From Lichenostomus cassidix (taxonomy: Eukaryota > Chordata > Aves > Passeriformes > Meliphagidae), in NCBI GenBank assembly GCA_008360975.2, contig CM039179.1, forward strand, positions 60,240,666 through 60,304,665: DNA of 64,000 nucleotides, written 5' to 3'. Positions 1 through 13,900 of this stretch are shown piece by piece. Under the pieces are notes generated by a model. That model was not told the origin of the DNA, did not search any database, and saw only the letters and a list, made by a program, of their open reading frames with translations. Made by a program: the position numbers and the translations under genes. How positions within the stretch are numbered: the first letter of the stretch is position 1; each line of letters begins with the position of its first letter.

Positions 1-2279
1 CTGGGGGCTGCTGCTCCCCATGCTCCTCTGTCCTTGGGAAGAGGAGAAGGGCTACCAGGGACAGACAAGGTCTCCTCTAGGACCAGCTCACTGGGGAGCA
101 ATTCTGAGGCAGTATCCCCCTCTCTCTGCAGCAAGATGGCCAAGAGAAGCAGTCAATAAAGGAACATGCATGGCAGGGAGTCAGGCTGATGAGTGACGGA
201 CTTGGGAAGCGGACTGTGACAGAGAAAGGTACTTTTTCCAGGTTTCTGTATTACCTCCTGCAACACTGCCTACTGAAAAAGATCATTTTGATCCTACTTT
301 AACTGGTTTTTACACTTCAGTAGAGCAGATGATGCATTATATGATTCTCTTACGAAGAGTGAGTTTTCTGCACCGTAACAAACACTACATTGATGGTGCT
401 TGGGTCACTTTTCTATGGGGAAAATCAGGTAAAATATTCAAAAACCTATGGCAATATCTTTTCTGTAGCTTTGGGGAGTCAGCCTTGGGCAGAGACACAA
501 ATCACTGGAATATCCTATAGGATGGAAAAGGTAAAAATTGTTCTTTTCCATTAAAACCTTTAGGGCATTTTCTGTAAAAACTATAAAACTATTAGCCTTT
601 GGGAGTTCTGAATGACTCTGAGTTTTGTTCTACCACTTGAAGTGTTGTTTTAGAACCACTTCAGCCCTCTAAATGTGTGTCTGCCAGACAATACAGCTGA
701 TAAGAATTTGCCATTAATTGGAGAGTGTGGCATGTACCAGACTAAGTGATTTACTTTCAAAGTGCTCTTATTACGGCTGTAGACTGCATTTGGTTGCTTA
801 GAAACCATCCTTATCGATGACTCAAGTTTTCTCCTGATAGCATGGTGAACAGATAGCACCTTTCTTCTTCACTCAGCAGTTGTCAGGAGGAACTATTTTG
901 TACTGCAAAAGGCAGTATCCCTCCATGGACAGGCAATAGCATGGCTGGCATGTCGATTTTGGTTGATTTGATCCTTATTCCAAAGGATCAAATAAGATTT
1001 TTTTGAAAACAGCATTTGGGAGCAAAATGCTTAGAGAGCTATTGTTCAGCAGGGGGAAGAGGGAGAAAAAAACTTGCTCATCAAGTGGGAAGACTTATCT
1101 GACAAACAACATATCTAGCAAGCAAAAAATACTGAGAAAAAGGTCTCTGTAACGTTTCATTAAAACCACAGACACATTACCGATGTGGACTTTTAGGCTG
1201 GAACTCATTAGTAAATGAATTCTATCTGTGACAGCCTTGTCAAACCCAAGCTTTACTGATTACATTTGGCTTTCAGGCTGTAATCCCCAGGGAAAGTGAT
1301 TTATCTCAGCACTTGATGAGTTACTTCATCGATGGCAGTGATAATGACATTATCTTGACTTAGGTTAGCATTTATAGGCCTCTTAGAAGGACTGAGTGTT
1401 CAAGGGGGATTTAAATGAAGATAGGTGGGAAGTCAAGCATGATGGTGCACGAATAGTTAGAAATGTTTGGAAAGCGCAGCCCACCCTTAACAGCGAAGGG
1501 TTTCACCAAGCTGGGCTGAAGCAGAGAATGCTAAGAGGAAATGACCCCCAGCTCAGGCAGCAAGGCCACTGTGGAGAGGGACTTCAGGCTGCCCACGTCC
1601 CTCGTCCAGCCCAGTGCCCTGCTGGCAGCTGAGCAATGCTGGCTTTGGCTCTTCTCACCTCACAGCTAGACCTGGAGCTGCAGCAGGGAATGGAACCCTT
1701 CTCATGTCCTGCTCCTGACAGCGAAGGTTTCCCAGGTGTAATGAGAAAATGAGGTTGAATGGGTGATGACCAGAGGATAATGATGTGCAAAATCAGAGAG
1801 AGGCACAGACGCAGGCAGGGAGCTGCGATAGGATACAGCGAGGAGTAGAGACAAGGTGCTAATGGATCAGGTTAAAACCAACATGCTTCTTTAGCAGTCA
1901 AAAAATAGAGAAAGAGAAGAGTGACAGATCAGAGCAGCGGTAGCTCTGACTCCCCTTTAGACAATCCTATTTCCTTCCACTGTCTTTGGGTAAACGGAGA
2001 TACATTGGGATCCTTAAGATCAAGGGAATAGCTCCATGACCTCCAGGCATTAATGCTACCAAAGGAATCAGTGTTTTACCTTCACACATCTGCCCTGGTA
2101 ATTCATACAATACAGATCTGGTGGCCCAAAATACCTGTCTTAACTGGTCAGACATGGAATGGGCATTCCAGGAGAAATCAGAGCTGCCTTTGAGATGTCC
2201 CGGGTTAATGATAAGACTCTCTCTCCTCCGAGAGAGAAGGGCCCCGACACCCCCTCCCCCACCCACAACAGAACCTCTT
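1..2279. other. Non-coding, nothing recognised
   Basis: AT-moderate unique sequence. Open frames are all under 100 codons, without recognisable domains or flanking splice structure. Confidence 0.7.
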
Positions 2280-2735
2280 AGATGGAAGTGAAGAAAAAAC
2301 TATTTATTTAACAAAACCACGCAGAGTGCCCTACAAGGCACAGGGGAAGGGGAAAACAAGGTGAAAGGCAGTTATTCAACCTGATTAAAAAGTCTTTTCT
2401 CAGACGCAGTCCCTCTCCTCCTCGCCCCCCACCCGGGGCCGGGTGGAGCTCCCTGGAGAGCTCTGCTGTCCTCTGGCCTTCCTGGGTCTCCGGGTGGCAA
2501 AGCAGATCGAAGAGAAGGGGTCCAAACGAGGAAAAGAAGAAGAATGGAAAAAACGGAACAGAGCTCACTCCGACCCCCGTCCAGCACGCAGTCTCTGCCG
2601 GGCGACGAATCCTCCCCCGGAGCAAGGCTTGGAGAAAATGTTTTCAAAACAACCCGCGTTTCTCTCTGCGGCTGGGTGCAGTTAAAGAGACAGGACCACA
2701 CTTTTTACACAGTTTTTTCTTTCTTGGGCATATAA
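2280..2735. other. Orphan CpG-rich block with a minus-strand AATAAA
   Basis: This small GC/CpG-rich segment (densest at 2,400-2,660) sits in AT-rich DNA. At its left edge the minus strand has AATAAATAGTTTTTT (AATAAA at 2,303-2,308), as at the end of a transcript. Overlapping open frames of 80-109 codons exist on both strands, but none resembles a family I recognise. It could be the last exon of an unannotated lncRNA, an old retrocopy or a small CpG island. Confidence 0.4.
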
Positions 2736-5589
2736 GCCAACGATAGGGGATAAAGGATTATCATATCATCAATCCAAGACAGAGATGTGGCTGATACAGG
2801 TACCACAGGTGAGATTGTTCCAAAAGATCCTTAGCCTTGCCAGTTTGAGCTATGAAGATGTTTTCTGAAATGCAGGGACAAAACCTGAGCCCAGGAGCCA
2901 AGGCTGTCCCAGCAACAGCTGTTTGGAAATCCCTTAGTCTGAGAAATCTTTTCCAGTTTAGAGGATCTGCAGATGCTTGACATCCCTTCAGCATATCCAA
3001 AGGGGACCTCTTAAGATTTCTGCTGTAATCCAGCTGGCCTAGTAAGACTCCTTCTCTATGATGAAATGCATAGCAAACCACCCTGGGTGTGCCATGGACA
3101 TGAAATCAAAGCTGTAACACGTTTGAGGCCTGATGAATTCATAATCTCCAAGAGAACATCACATTGCTAGTCTCCTGATCTGTCTGCATGGAAATTTACT
3201 CTGTGGAAGGAGCATCTGCAGGCCTTGTGCAAATTCAGGAGAAGATTTCATGTCTGCTGAAATTGTTCTGTCAATTTTCACTGGAAAATATGTCTCTCAA
3301 GTTGCAATGAACATGTACCAAGCCATACTGATCCAGTATCAACCCAGCTGTAACAATGAAAGAAAGAGCAGCTTATCTCTCCCAGTAATTAACTCTAATC
3401 TGAGAAGACATAGGTGAGTAATTGCAAGAATAAAGGCTATTACACCTCCAAGAAATGAAATTTGATCTGCTTTTTTTTTTCCCTGCTCCAGTCTTCAGCT
3501 GGACCACAAAGTTGTTTCTGTTACAAATCAGAAGTGTGATATGATTAAACAGCAAATCTACTATTACTGCTTTTAAGGCAATAATACCTTTTAATATCCT
3601 AAGCAAGTAAGTTTGAGATAGAACCTGCAAAATTCAATTACAATTTCTGGAACAGAGTCTAAGTCATAGACAGCAAATGGCTTGACTTTAGAAAAACTTA
3701 CTTTCTTATTTAGGGAAAAAGGGGCTGGGTGTTAGGGTAGTACATAGTCTTGAGGTGCTGCTTCAAAACAAAAAATCTGCATATTAAGTCTTTCACTCAG
3801 TATCATATGTATTGTCAAAGGAAAGGAGTGGACTTCAATTTGCCAAATTACCATGGTTATTGGAAATTGCAGTGAAACCTTATGTCTGAGAGTTTGTCTT
3901 GGAGTAAAGAGGAATTCTGCAGAAACTGCAGGAGGAGAAGAAAAAGAGATGTTTCCTCCAGCAGACCTGGTTCTAACTGGTATTGGGGACACTCTGTGAG
4001 AAAACCCCTGAGGGGCACCACCTCCTAAGTTCCCAGGAATACAGTCTAGAGAACAGCTGAGCTTATAAAGCACTTGGAAGTGCTGTGTGCAATTTAAAAT
4101 AAAAACTGTAAGGCTAAATGAAGTGAATTGTTTAGCCATAAGGCTAAATTAATAAATAATGCAGAGAATAATGCTTTTCACCATGTAGCCATATTAATTT
4201 CTATACACAACAGTGCTTTTTAAAAGCAACACGGGTCAGAGCCATCAACAATACGTGGCTGCTGTGCTATTTCAAATGGCCTGTCTGTGCTGAGGACAAT
4301 GCAAAATATGATTTTATTAATCTTTCATTCTAATTTCATGGCACTCAGCAGTGTTTGTGACTGTGCACAATGGCAGGCACCAATCCAGAGCCTGTACTGG
4401 TGCAGGCTGGGTTTGTTCCATTGACCCCAGCAGAGCCATGCTGATTTACACCAGCTGAAATCTGGCCCATGATTTCTGCCTCGGAAGAATTAAACTTAAT
4501 TAGTCCTTTATGTGTGACCCAGGATGTGGGGATATCCCAGCATCACCAACCGAGGGTGTCCATCTCTGCCTTCAGCTGTAGTAAACATCCCCATTCCAGC
4601 CAACCTCATGACTGCTGCCTGGCAAGAAGCAGGAGCTCTGCTGGGGCACCAGGCTCACTGACTGGTTGGGATGGCCAGGAGGGGTCACACATCAGGCTTT
4701 TTAGAGGTGTGAGGTCTCCATGGGCATCCCAAAGCCTGCACTGACAGAGGCAGCTTTCAAGACCAGCCCTACAGGACAGCAGGCCCTGAAAACCAGCTCT
4801 TGAGACTTTTTCCACAAGGAAGAGGGGTTTGACCCTTCCAAGGGATTCTCCTCATGCTTGGTCTGGACATACTCTTGGTCTGGCAACACTGGAGAAGGGT
4901 GAGTGTGGGGTCCTTGAGTGCCTCACACCATAGCACATGTGTTTTGTCTCTCCATCACATCAAACCTCCTGCTGGCTGGCTCTGCCTCCTTGTTTTTCTG
5001 CTAGATGACCCATCTTGAAAGCTAGTATGGAGTGGGCAGACTCACACCACTGCAAGCTTTGCAGTGTGCTGAGAGTTTCCAAATCTCTGACCAACAGGGA
5101 AGCAGAGGGCACTTCCCAGGAGATGATTTCACACTCAGGTCCTGCCATCCAGACAGTGCTCCTGCTGCTTGGACCAAGACACTCAGTGCAGTCCCTCTTA
5201 GGATGTCAGAAGCCAAATAATCTGGGATTTTAGAGGTTAAAACACAAGCACCTTAGCTTGCCTTCCTGTGCCAGAAGCCAGCAGCAATCTGCCTGGTTCC
5301 CAGCATGATCCATTGCCCATGGGAGCCGCCACTGAACGAGGACACATTGCCACACTGTCCTGTGCTCACTGGAGTTTGACAAATGCTTATAAGGAGCAAT
5401 TTACATAGAACCCATTGTAATGATCATGCCTTGGGGCTGTGTCCTTTCTTTCTGAGCAGAAGGAGCTGAAAGCATGTATGGAAAATATTTCTCACTGGGC
5501 ACACTGGTGCAGAGAAGTCCAATGGCCTTTTTTCCCTGTGCTTCTCAGCCTGCACAATCTTACTCACACTCCTCTCAGCCTTCTGGTTC
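2736..5589. other. Non-coding, nothing recognised
   Basis: Unique-looking sequence. The longest open frame (3,732-4,139, minus) has no family resemblance and is low-grade. Confidence 0.65.
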
Positions 5590-5660
5590 ATGAATCATTC
5601 AGGTTGGAGAAGATGTCTGAGATCATCAAATCCAACCATTAACACAGCACCACCTTGCTC
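5590..5660 (-). mobile_element. CR1 LINE 3'-end fragment
   Basis: The segment contains TCAGGTTGGAGAAGATGTCTG and GAGATCATCAAATCCAACC, the antisense form of the CR1 3' terminal region. It is short and diverged; the right boundary is unclear. Confidence 0.75.
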
Positions 5661-8600
5661 AATATGCAGCTATTGTGCATAGGACACCTTAGGGCACCTG
5701 CTGATGAGCAATTTGCAATAGAGGGATTATTTTCTGGTCCTCCATTGAACAGGCTCCCTGGTGATGGGGCTACAGAGTGGACAAGAAGAATAAGAAAACT
5801 CATGGCATTTGCCCTGTGCAACCCAAGACAAGGCAGCACACAAGGGAAATCCTAACTCTGACAAAGTCAGTGGTCACCTGCTCCAACTTCATTAGGATTT
5901 TGCCTCTTTTCCTTTTTTTCCTGTCGGGAGCTGAGCAATCTGTTATGCCAGCAATGGTGGCTGGGTTTGTTTTGCAAAACATAGCTAGGAATGTCACAAT
6001 GCCTGCCTTCCATGTAGGCACAAACCAATGGCTTCAGTATAATCATGTGAAAATCTCCTGCTGCTAAACTGTACCTATAGGGAGCTGATTTCACTGTGTC
6101 CCTTCACTTGAAGACTTGCTGAAATGCAGCTGTTAACCCTAAGGTATATCTCCTTACAGATCTGAAGAGTATACACTGGTTCAGTAATTTTGTCATTTCA
6201 TCTGGGAAAGATCAAGTCTGGAAACTTTTTTTTTCCTCTGTTCTCTTTAACTTGGTAATTACACTGTCTGCGAGAAAACAGAGCAGAAAGGAAATTGCTT
6301 CTAAAGGACATGGTAATAAACGTGTCACGTATATCACTTAGCTGGGTTGTGTTTATTATTAACTCAGAATGGAAGAAGACTGGAGCTGCAGTGCAGGAGC
6401 ATGATGGACTGGTTCTCCCCAGAGTGCAATTCCAGACTGCACTGATTATCCCACATTTGCACCGAGGGGACCCAGCCCAGGCCGTGCACCTCATTAGCTG
6501 AGCGAGGGACCTGGGAATCCTATTTCTGCATACACTTCTCCACAGTTCAGCAGCAGAGAATTCCCTAACATTTCCCTCTTTGATAATTTCCACTGACTGA
6601 GGATACGACTAATTTTAATTAAACCAATATGTGCTGAGAATAACTCCTCTGACTTCACACTAATTCCAGCCAACAGAGATGAAAATCTGCCTTGTGGGGA
6701 CTCCTTCTTGGGAGTTGCCAACTCGATAAACTTCAGCTGTGATGTTCATCTGTGGAGATGAACCTAAAGATGTTGGCTTGATGGTGAATCTCAGACAGGA
6801 TTCACAGGATAGTGAATGCAAACTTAGCAAAGCACTCATAAACAACCAATATTTCTCCTTTATGTCCTAAAAATGTACGTATTCAGGATAGATACGCTGT
6901 CCTACTGCTTTAGATCAATCCAAAGCTGTAAAATAGAGTTAAATGTGTTAAACAAGTAGCTGCTTTACCTGTGTTTCCCACTACTTTGCATAAATGAAAT
7001 GGCAAAAAGTGGCTTGGATATGTAGTTGGATCTGGCCAAAGGTTTTCCAGAGTTTTCTGTTGGAATAATTTCCTATAGAGACAGACCGTCGATGGGCAAC
7101 CAAGTAGCTGGGCTTTTGGCTAACACTGGAGCTGGAGAAATTCTTTGGGCACTCAGTTGTGTAGTGGACAACCTTAGTTTTTAGCAAAACCTGAAGTAGT
7201 CCTGCTCAGAGGTGTGAAAATTGGGCAGCTGCGCTAGGGCACACAGAGCAGAGATTCCAGGGCTTTGAAAATGGGGAGAGCCATCCCAAGACACTGAAAT
7301 ATCACTCAGATTTAGGGAGGATCAGCTGGGTTTGGGTCACTTCAGGGACAGGAGTTCAGGAGCAATGCTAGGTGAGGAAACAGATGCTCTGATGGGGACT
7401 GGGTCACGGTACCAACCAGATCAAACAGAGCCAGTTTAGTTCTCTGTGGCCAGGCCTGGGACAAATACTAAATACCATCAAAATAAATTAAAAAATGCAC
7501 ACACATATCTACAGCTTCTCCCTGGTCACATGAAGCACCTCTCTCAGGACACATATTTTGAAAATTGTATATTGGCCTTTTTTTTTTCCAGGAAATTACA
7601 AAGGTGGCATCCATTTACAAAAATCCTTTCTGTCTGGTTTAAGTTAATAAGCTCCACCAAGACAGCAATTACTGTCCTGTTTGGCTGCTGCCTGTATCCA
7701 TTATGTGTGTGTATGTTATTGTTATTTATCAGCAATCTCCTTGGAGCTATACAGTGACACAGGATTATGACATTCGCTGCTCCCACAGCTTGCTATACCA
7801 ATTACAAACAAATGATCAGCAACAACCAGAGCTACAGAGCTTCTGATGCAAATCAGCCCACTTTTGAGCCGTGGTTGGGGATTCAAGGAATCAAACTCTG
7901 GCTTGTTAGATTATCAGGACCTTGAGTTTTTCTATAATCCATCAAAAAAAGCAAGTTCTTTGGCTAGAGCACATTTGATGCATGTTCCTTTGAGGATGGT
8001 AGGACTTTTCCCTTGTTTTGGGCTTTTTTTTCCCCTCACACATGGCATTGGTTTTAAAGCACTTTTAAGTGATGATTATCCCTTATTTTCCTACTTTATT
8101 GGCAACAATGGATTGTGAGGATGAACAGAATATATGCAATAGTTAAAAAGAAAAAAGCACATTTCTGAGCTAAGAAAATGAACTGTGGAGCAAAGACCAC
8201 AGCGCAATTACACAAGCTTATTCACTGATAGAAGTGCTGTGGCAGGCAATTATTTCCAGATTCTACCATGCAAGAAAGGCAAACTGTTTGCTGGAGAGCA
8301 TTCATGAGGGTCAGATGATGGAGGGAAAGGCCAGGAAGACAAGAAGGAAAGCTTTCACATCCCTTTTTCAAGCTGTCACATGAAAGAAATGCCTGTAGTA
8401 ACATTCAGTGAATGTGAACAGGGGGATGTTTGCAAACTGCCAAAACATCCCTCAGTGGAGCAAGAGAAAGAAGGGAGAAGAAAATTATCATGAAATAAAA
8501 CAATAGGAGAATTGTCGCCATTTTGTGTTATTTTTGTCATCTGGAGCTGTGAGAAGAGAAACAGACTGAGCCTATCCAGGGTGTGCTATCATGGTGCTAC

Positions 8601-10619
8601 TGCAGCTACTGCACAGACTGCTCAGGTGCTGCTGGTGAGGGGCAGCCCAGTGTGACTACTGGTGATAAGCCCTGAGTGCTTGATGGCCTCAAGGAGAAAC
8701 AGAAAGAGCAGAGTTAACAAAGGTCTTAGACCTGACTCACCACCACAAGAGAAAAACAGCAGTGTTAAAAACAGGTGCTCTGAGCCCCAGTCCAGCTGCA
8801 AAATCACCTGGGCTTGTTCAGAAACCACACTGGTCCCAGCAGCACGTGTGCATACACTGAATTAGCCACGTGTTCCTACAGAGTTCTGCTGAGCTGAGCC
8901 TATTGCTGTTTGCTGTTCAGCCCTGAGTCAGTGGCTGCAGGACCCCTGGATGATGGGCAGAGATCAGACCCTTGGAGGCTCCAGAGCTGTTGCCCCACAT
9001 TGGCTGTAGGGGGGACCCAAAACACGTGTCTACCAAAGACACCAGGGTGGTGGGGTGTCTCTGGACCTGCAGGCACATATTCCACCATCCTAAGGCTCAG
9101 GCAAGCTGGGACCAGCCTGCCATTCCTGTGGGCACAACAGCTCCATTAGCCCAGGAAGCTGCTGGGGATGAAATGAGGCTGCAGAGAAAGCTCCTCAGGA
9201 AATGCAGCCATTCAGGCGTAAGAAAGCAGGTCCTGCTGTCTACAAACAATGGGCTGAAAAACAGGAAACAGAGGTCAGGAGAAGACAGGCAGTTCTCAAA
9301 TGGCAGCGTGATAGCAGTGACCTTCCATCGGGGTCTGGGTCTGTGCAGTGACCTCGGCTGCTCAGTACCTTCATAAATGGCCTGGAAAAGGGGTGAGGAG
9401 GAAGCTGAGAGAGTTGGCCTCTGATAAGGAGCTGTCTGAGGACAAGGACAGGCTGTGAGAACTGCAGACAGCGAGGGGTCAAAGGGCAGATGGAATTCAA
9501 CATGTACGACTGCAAAACCAGATATTTTGAGGGGGGAAAAAGAGTCCTAGACTCACACAAGCTCTGCACAGAGCACTGCTGGTCCAGAGCTAGGTCCTGT
9601 GTCTACTATCCACCAAAGCATGAGCTCAGCCCTCAGCAGCAGCCAAGAAAGCGAGTCAAGCACTAGGAACCTGCAGGAAGTAAAGACAGATCTCAGAGCC
9701 TGGCAGGGGAAGCATTGCAAACCCTGTCCTCCCTCCTCCCAAAACATCTGGTCACATCTGAACGTGGATGCTGGGCTGGATGTGAAAGCAGTCTAACCTG
9801 CACAACCTAGCCTCGTCCCTCAGTCACACTTACTTGTCACCTCTGTGGATCCAGGGTGGGAAGTCTCTGCCCCACACAGTGTCATGGGCACAGCCTGTCT
9901 CTCTCCACCCCAGTAAAATGAGAAGATGTGCAAATAATAGGAAAATGAGGCCCCTATGCCTTTCTACAAAGATAGCTCTGTCCCAATCAATAACTGAATT
10001 TTTTCCCAGCCCTTAACAATGGGATATAAAATGTCAATACCCAAAGCAAACACCAGAATACCAGCCTTGGGAAGGTCCATCAGATTCCTTGTTTGTCAGC
10101 CAAAAGCTGGCCTAAAAAGCGTGTAGCAATAGGTTTATTGCTTTCTGGTTGTCAATAACAACCTACGTTGGTTACAGCAGAAGTCACCTGGCCACACAGC
10201 TATGCCATGGGGCACCCTCTCCCTCCTGCCATCTTTAGTCGTATTTTCACAGTACAGATCTTGTTGCAGGGCTACTGCAAGCAGCTGGACAGTTTGCCAT
10301 GTGTTTTCTTGCTACAGCTTGAAATAATTCCTGGGGACGTGTTATATCCTGAAAGCTGAGACAGCCCCAGACCAAAGCAGCCAGTGAGCTGCCTGCACTC
10401 TCATTTCAGGAACCAGTTTGTGTGTCACAAGCAGGCAATTTACACCAAAACACTCAAGACTGTGCTCATGTGGGCTTGAAATAAGCAGTGCTTGTCACAT
10501 GAGGAAAGGGGTTTTTGCTTTCATCTTAGATAGTAACCTTGCTGCTTCTCCCAAAATCAGAAAGTGAGACCTCAGGGTTTGGTAGCAAGATGTCAGCAGC
10601 TTCTACTGCCCAGGGACAG
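5661..10619. other. Non-coding interval
   Basis: The part just right of the CR1 fragment (5,661-5,890) may be more decayed CR1. The rest is unique sequence with no supported gene. Confidence 0.65.
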
Positions 10620-10799
10620 TAAGGAATGGGGCACCTGGGAGAGCTGGTGGGGCACACACTAGAAGGCTGCAAGGGACAGGTGTGGAGGCATAGTGGGACC
10701 AGCATTGGGGGCCACTAGGGATGTGTAGGGGGTTTGGTGTGATGTGTGAAGGGTGTGAGGAGCATCCATGGCACACAGAGACACTTAAGAAGGTGCAAA

Positions 10800-10990
10800 G
10801 AGACAGGTGGGACACATGGGAAGTGTGTGTGGGGGCACAGGAGACTATAGGGGTTGTGGTGGGACACATGGACATATGGGGGTGCGGTAGGAGGGACACA
10901 TGGGAGCGTGGCAGGACATGTAGGAAAACAGGGAAGGACAGGTGTGGGAGGACAGCAGGATACATGTGGGGAAGTAGTAAGACATACATA
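10800..10990 (+). repeat. GT/purine-rich degenerate minisatellite
   Basis: Repeated blocks of the form AGGTGGGACACATGGGA / GGTGGGACACATGGACAT / GGAGGGACACATGGGAG / GGCAGGACATGT recur about every 28-50 bp. Similar G-rich sequence extends left to about 10,620 with weaker periodicity. Confidence 0.65.
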
Positions 10991-13900
10991 CATAATTAAT
11001 TGTGTATATGTACTTACAGTTAATTTATATATATATATGAAATAAGATGGCAGTGATGGCCAAACAGTGGATGTGGAAGGCTAGTGTGAAGCACAGTGAA
11101 ACCCCCTCCCAGCAGAGAGGAAGATAGCCCAGCCCTGGCAAGGCAATGCCAAGGTGGTGCAGGGGGTGGTGGGGGCATTAGGGGGCTCTCTGAGGGACAC
11201 TCAGGTATGCTCCCCTGGGGCCTGGAGAAGGCAGGGTTTCTTTTCCCAGACATCCTCTTCAAAAGGGAGGCAAACCTCCTGCCTGTTCTTTGCAAAGTAT
11301 ATCTCTGACCCCGTGAAACCAGTAGAGGGACAGTCAAACCACACCCTGCACAAAAAAGCCAAAACCCTGTATGAGTATGTATGTCTGTATCTATACAGAG
11401 ATGGCTCAGGGGAACGGAGGTTTTGGGGCTGAAGGGATCCAAAACCTCCCCCTGTGGCCGTGGCAGTTGTGCCCAGGCTCTGGCTCTGGCCTTGCTCCAT
11501 GGGCAGAGGGCCCACCTGGCCACAAGGACCACCAGCTCACCAGCACTTGGGCTGCTGGAGCTGGCAATGGCCAAAAGCTGGGTGACTAAGAAGGGCTTTT
11601 AACTCAAGCCTAGTGTGCCTTGACTCAAAACTCATTTAGAGCTCTTCCGTGGTCTAAATCCACCAAGAAAAGGAGCTGGGTGGAAAGCATATGGATGTAC
11701 TCCTTTCCCCTCCCTCCATCCCAGCAGTGCAGGTTTTCTCAGGAAGTGGGGAAAGGGGATTTTCTCGTGTCCCAAGCGGAGGAGGGAGACCCACAGCCAG
11801 AAATTTTGTGCACCCAGGCAGAATGACCCACTACACCTTGGAAGTGGGACTCTTCCTCAGATATGTTTGGCTACAATCCATCTATACTGTTGAATCATCC
11901 TCACATCTCTGAAGATGAACTTTAAAAGAAGTATGTTACAGCTCTTGGCATTTTCTAATCCTTGGGAAAAACTGGTTGATTTGCTTTTCTTACCAAAAAA
12001 TGTAACTCAAAATCAGCTATTACAGGCTAATTTAACCCTCAGCATTCCTACAGCCTGGTGCCTTTCTGATAACATGGCGTGAGGGTTTGGGTGGATTTGT
12101 TTTTCTCATGTTTACTTTAAATCAAGTCAGTCTGTTTTTCACTTCTGCCCCTTGTTGATGTGTGAGGCAGCAATTTTGCTCAAAGTGCCCATGACAAACA
12201 GCAGGAGTCACCACTCACAGCACAAACAGCCTGGGGTTCTCAGTTGCTGATCCCATGTCTCCTCTGCCCACAGCCCCACGCAGCTCCAGGTCTCACCTCT
12301 CGGGGTCAAGGCAACATTCCTGCTGAGTTGCCTTGATCCAGTTAGTGGGACTTTGCACTCTCTGCACCAAAACTGCGTTTGACACTCAGTTCCCATGCTT
12401 GGCATCAAGCAGGCACATTGCCCTCGCTGACAGGGGGACCAGTGTGGGTGACACCCCTCGGGGGAATTGCTCGGAGCCTCCTTCCCTGCTCAGCAGCTGC
12501 ACTGGGGACAGGGTGGCTTTGGCAGCTGCCAGCAGAGACCTGCCCAGGACCTGCCTCCGTGGGGTGGGAAAGGAAACAGAGGCTGTTGGAAGGCACCGAC
12601 CATGCTGAAATTAAAAATGGTGTGGAAAAGGAGGAGGAAAGTGAAGCCAAAGAAGAAATTCAATTGCTCTCTGGAGTCAGGGGAAGGAGTCAGTGTTTTA
12701 CTCAGTCTTTACTCCGCTGCTGTTAAGCTCTACCCACTGAATGAGTCCAATTAGTAATTATCAGTATATGACAGCTGTTATTTCAAGTCCTGGCAACATC
12801 TGCATTTAGAGAACATCTGTTTTTTCTGTGAAGCTGTAAGTGCTATAGTTAACATATTGGTATTTAATGTTTTTGGTGTTTTTTTTTTTTTTTTTTAAAT
12901 CTTCAGCCTGTTCTGTATTACCATGCTAGCAGAACACATGAAAACGAAACTTAGCAGTTCAAAATTACTATAAATTAATGAACTTCTCCTTTCTATGTTT
13001 GTCACCAGCCTCAGAGCCCTGCCTCATACTGCTTCATCATACTAACTCAAAATAAACCAAATAGAGGTTGCAACATCTTAGCGCATTTCACATAAGGATA
13101 CTCCTGGCACTTGCTGAAAAACATCTATTTTAATGGGACTTGAGGGGGTAAACAATTTCTCTTGCTGTTGGGAGGAGGTGCCTGTATCAATAGCAACTGA
13201 AGCATCTCTACAAGAGAAAAGGACGAAACCTCCTGAGAGAGAGATGCTATTGAGTTGTTGAGGCTTTCATATCTCAGGGCATCTTCTATTTTATTTATAG
13301 CTCCTCTGTGACTAAATATTATTTTTCAATTACTATATTGTGTTTTTTTCAGTTGGGCTTCTTGTCCTTTCTTCGAAGCAACGTGACCACATAGTAAACT
13401 GTTTTTGAGGAGTGTTTGCTGTTTGAGGTTACAAGATGAAACCACAGAGTTCCTTATCTTGTCTTTCTGCATCTGTTTTTACATGAGCTAGCAGAGCAAA
13501 AGAGCAAAGCAATAACAACCGAAAACTCCTTTTTCCCCTCTCCCCACCCATATTTTTGAAGCCATAGGAGGAGTCCCCTGTAGGATCCAGCTGCTGGCTC
13601 TCTTTGGTTTTTTTGTCTGCAGACCAGGTAGGAACATGCTTCCAAAGGGTGGGCAGCAAGGGAAAGCAGGAGGAGGCTGAGCTGGAAGGTAGAAAGCAGT
13701 CACCAGCCTGGCATGGCTTTCCTTGAAATTTGTGTTTGTGCCTGAGGAAACAGCTCTGGAAACAGCAATAAAGTTTGTTTTGCTACCTTTCTTTCCCTAA
13801 GTTTTGATATTTAATGGCTGGTAAGTCTTGATGGAAAACATGTCTGGACATGAAAGCTGTGGGAGTTTTGCTCGGTACTTGGGATATTGGGCAGTGGGGG

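Noticed and set aside
2443..2685. Possible similarity of a plus-strand frame (RVAKQIEEKGSK) to the N-terminus of SERP-type proteins, a neighbour of TSC22D1 in human
   Set aside because: Only a few residues match, and the rest of the short SERP sequence and its membrane segment are absent.
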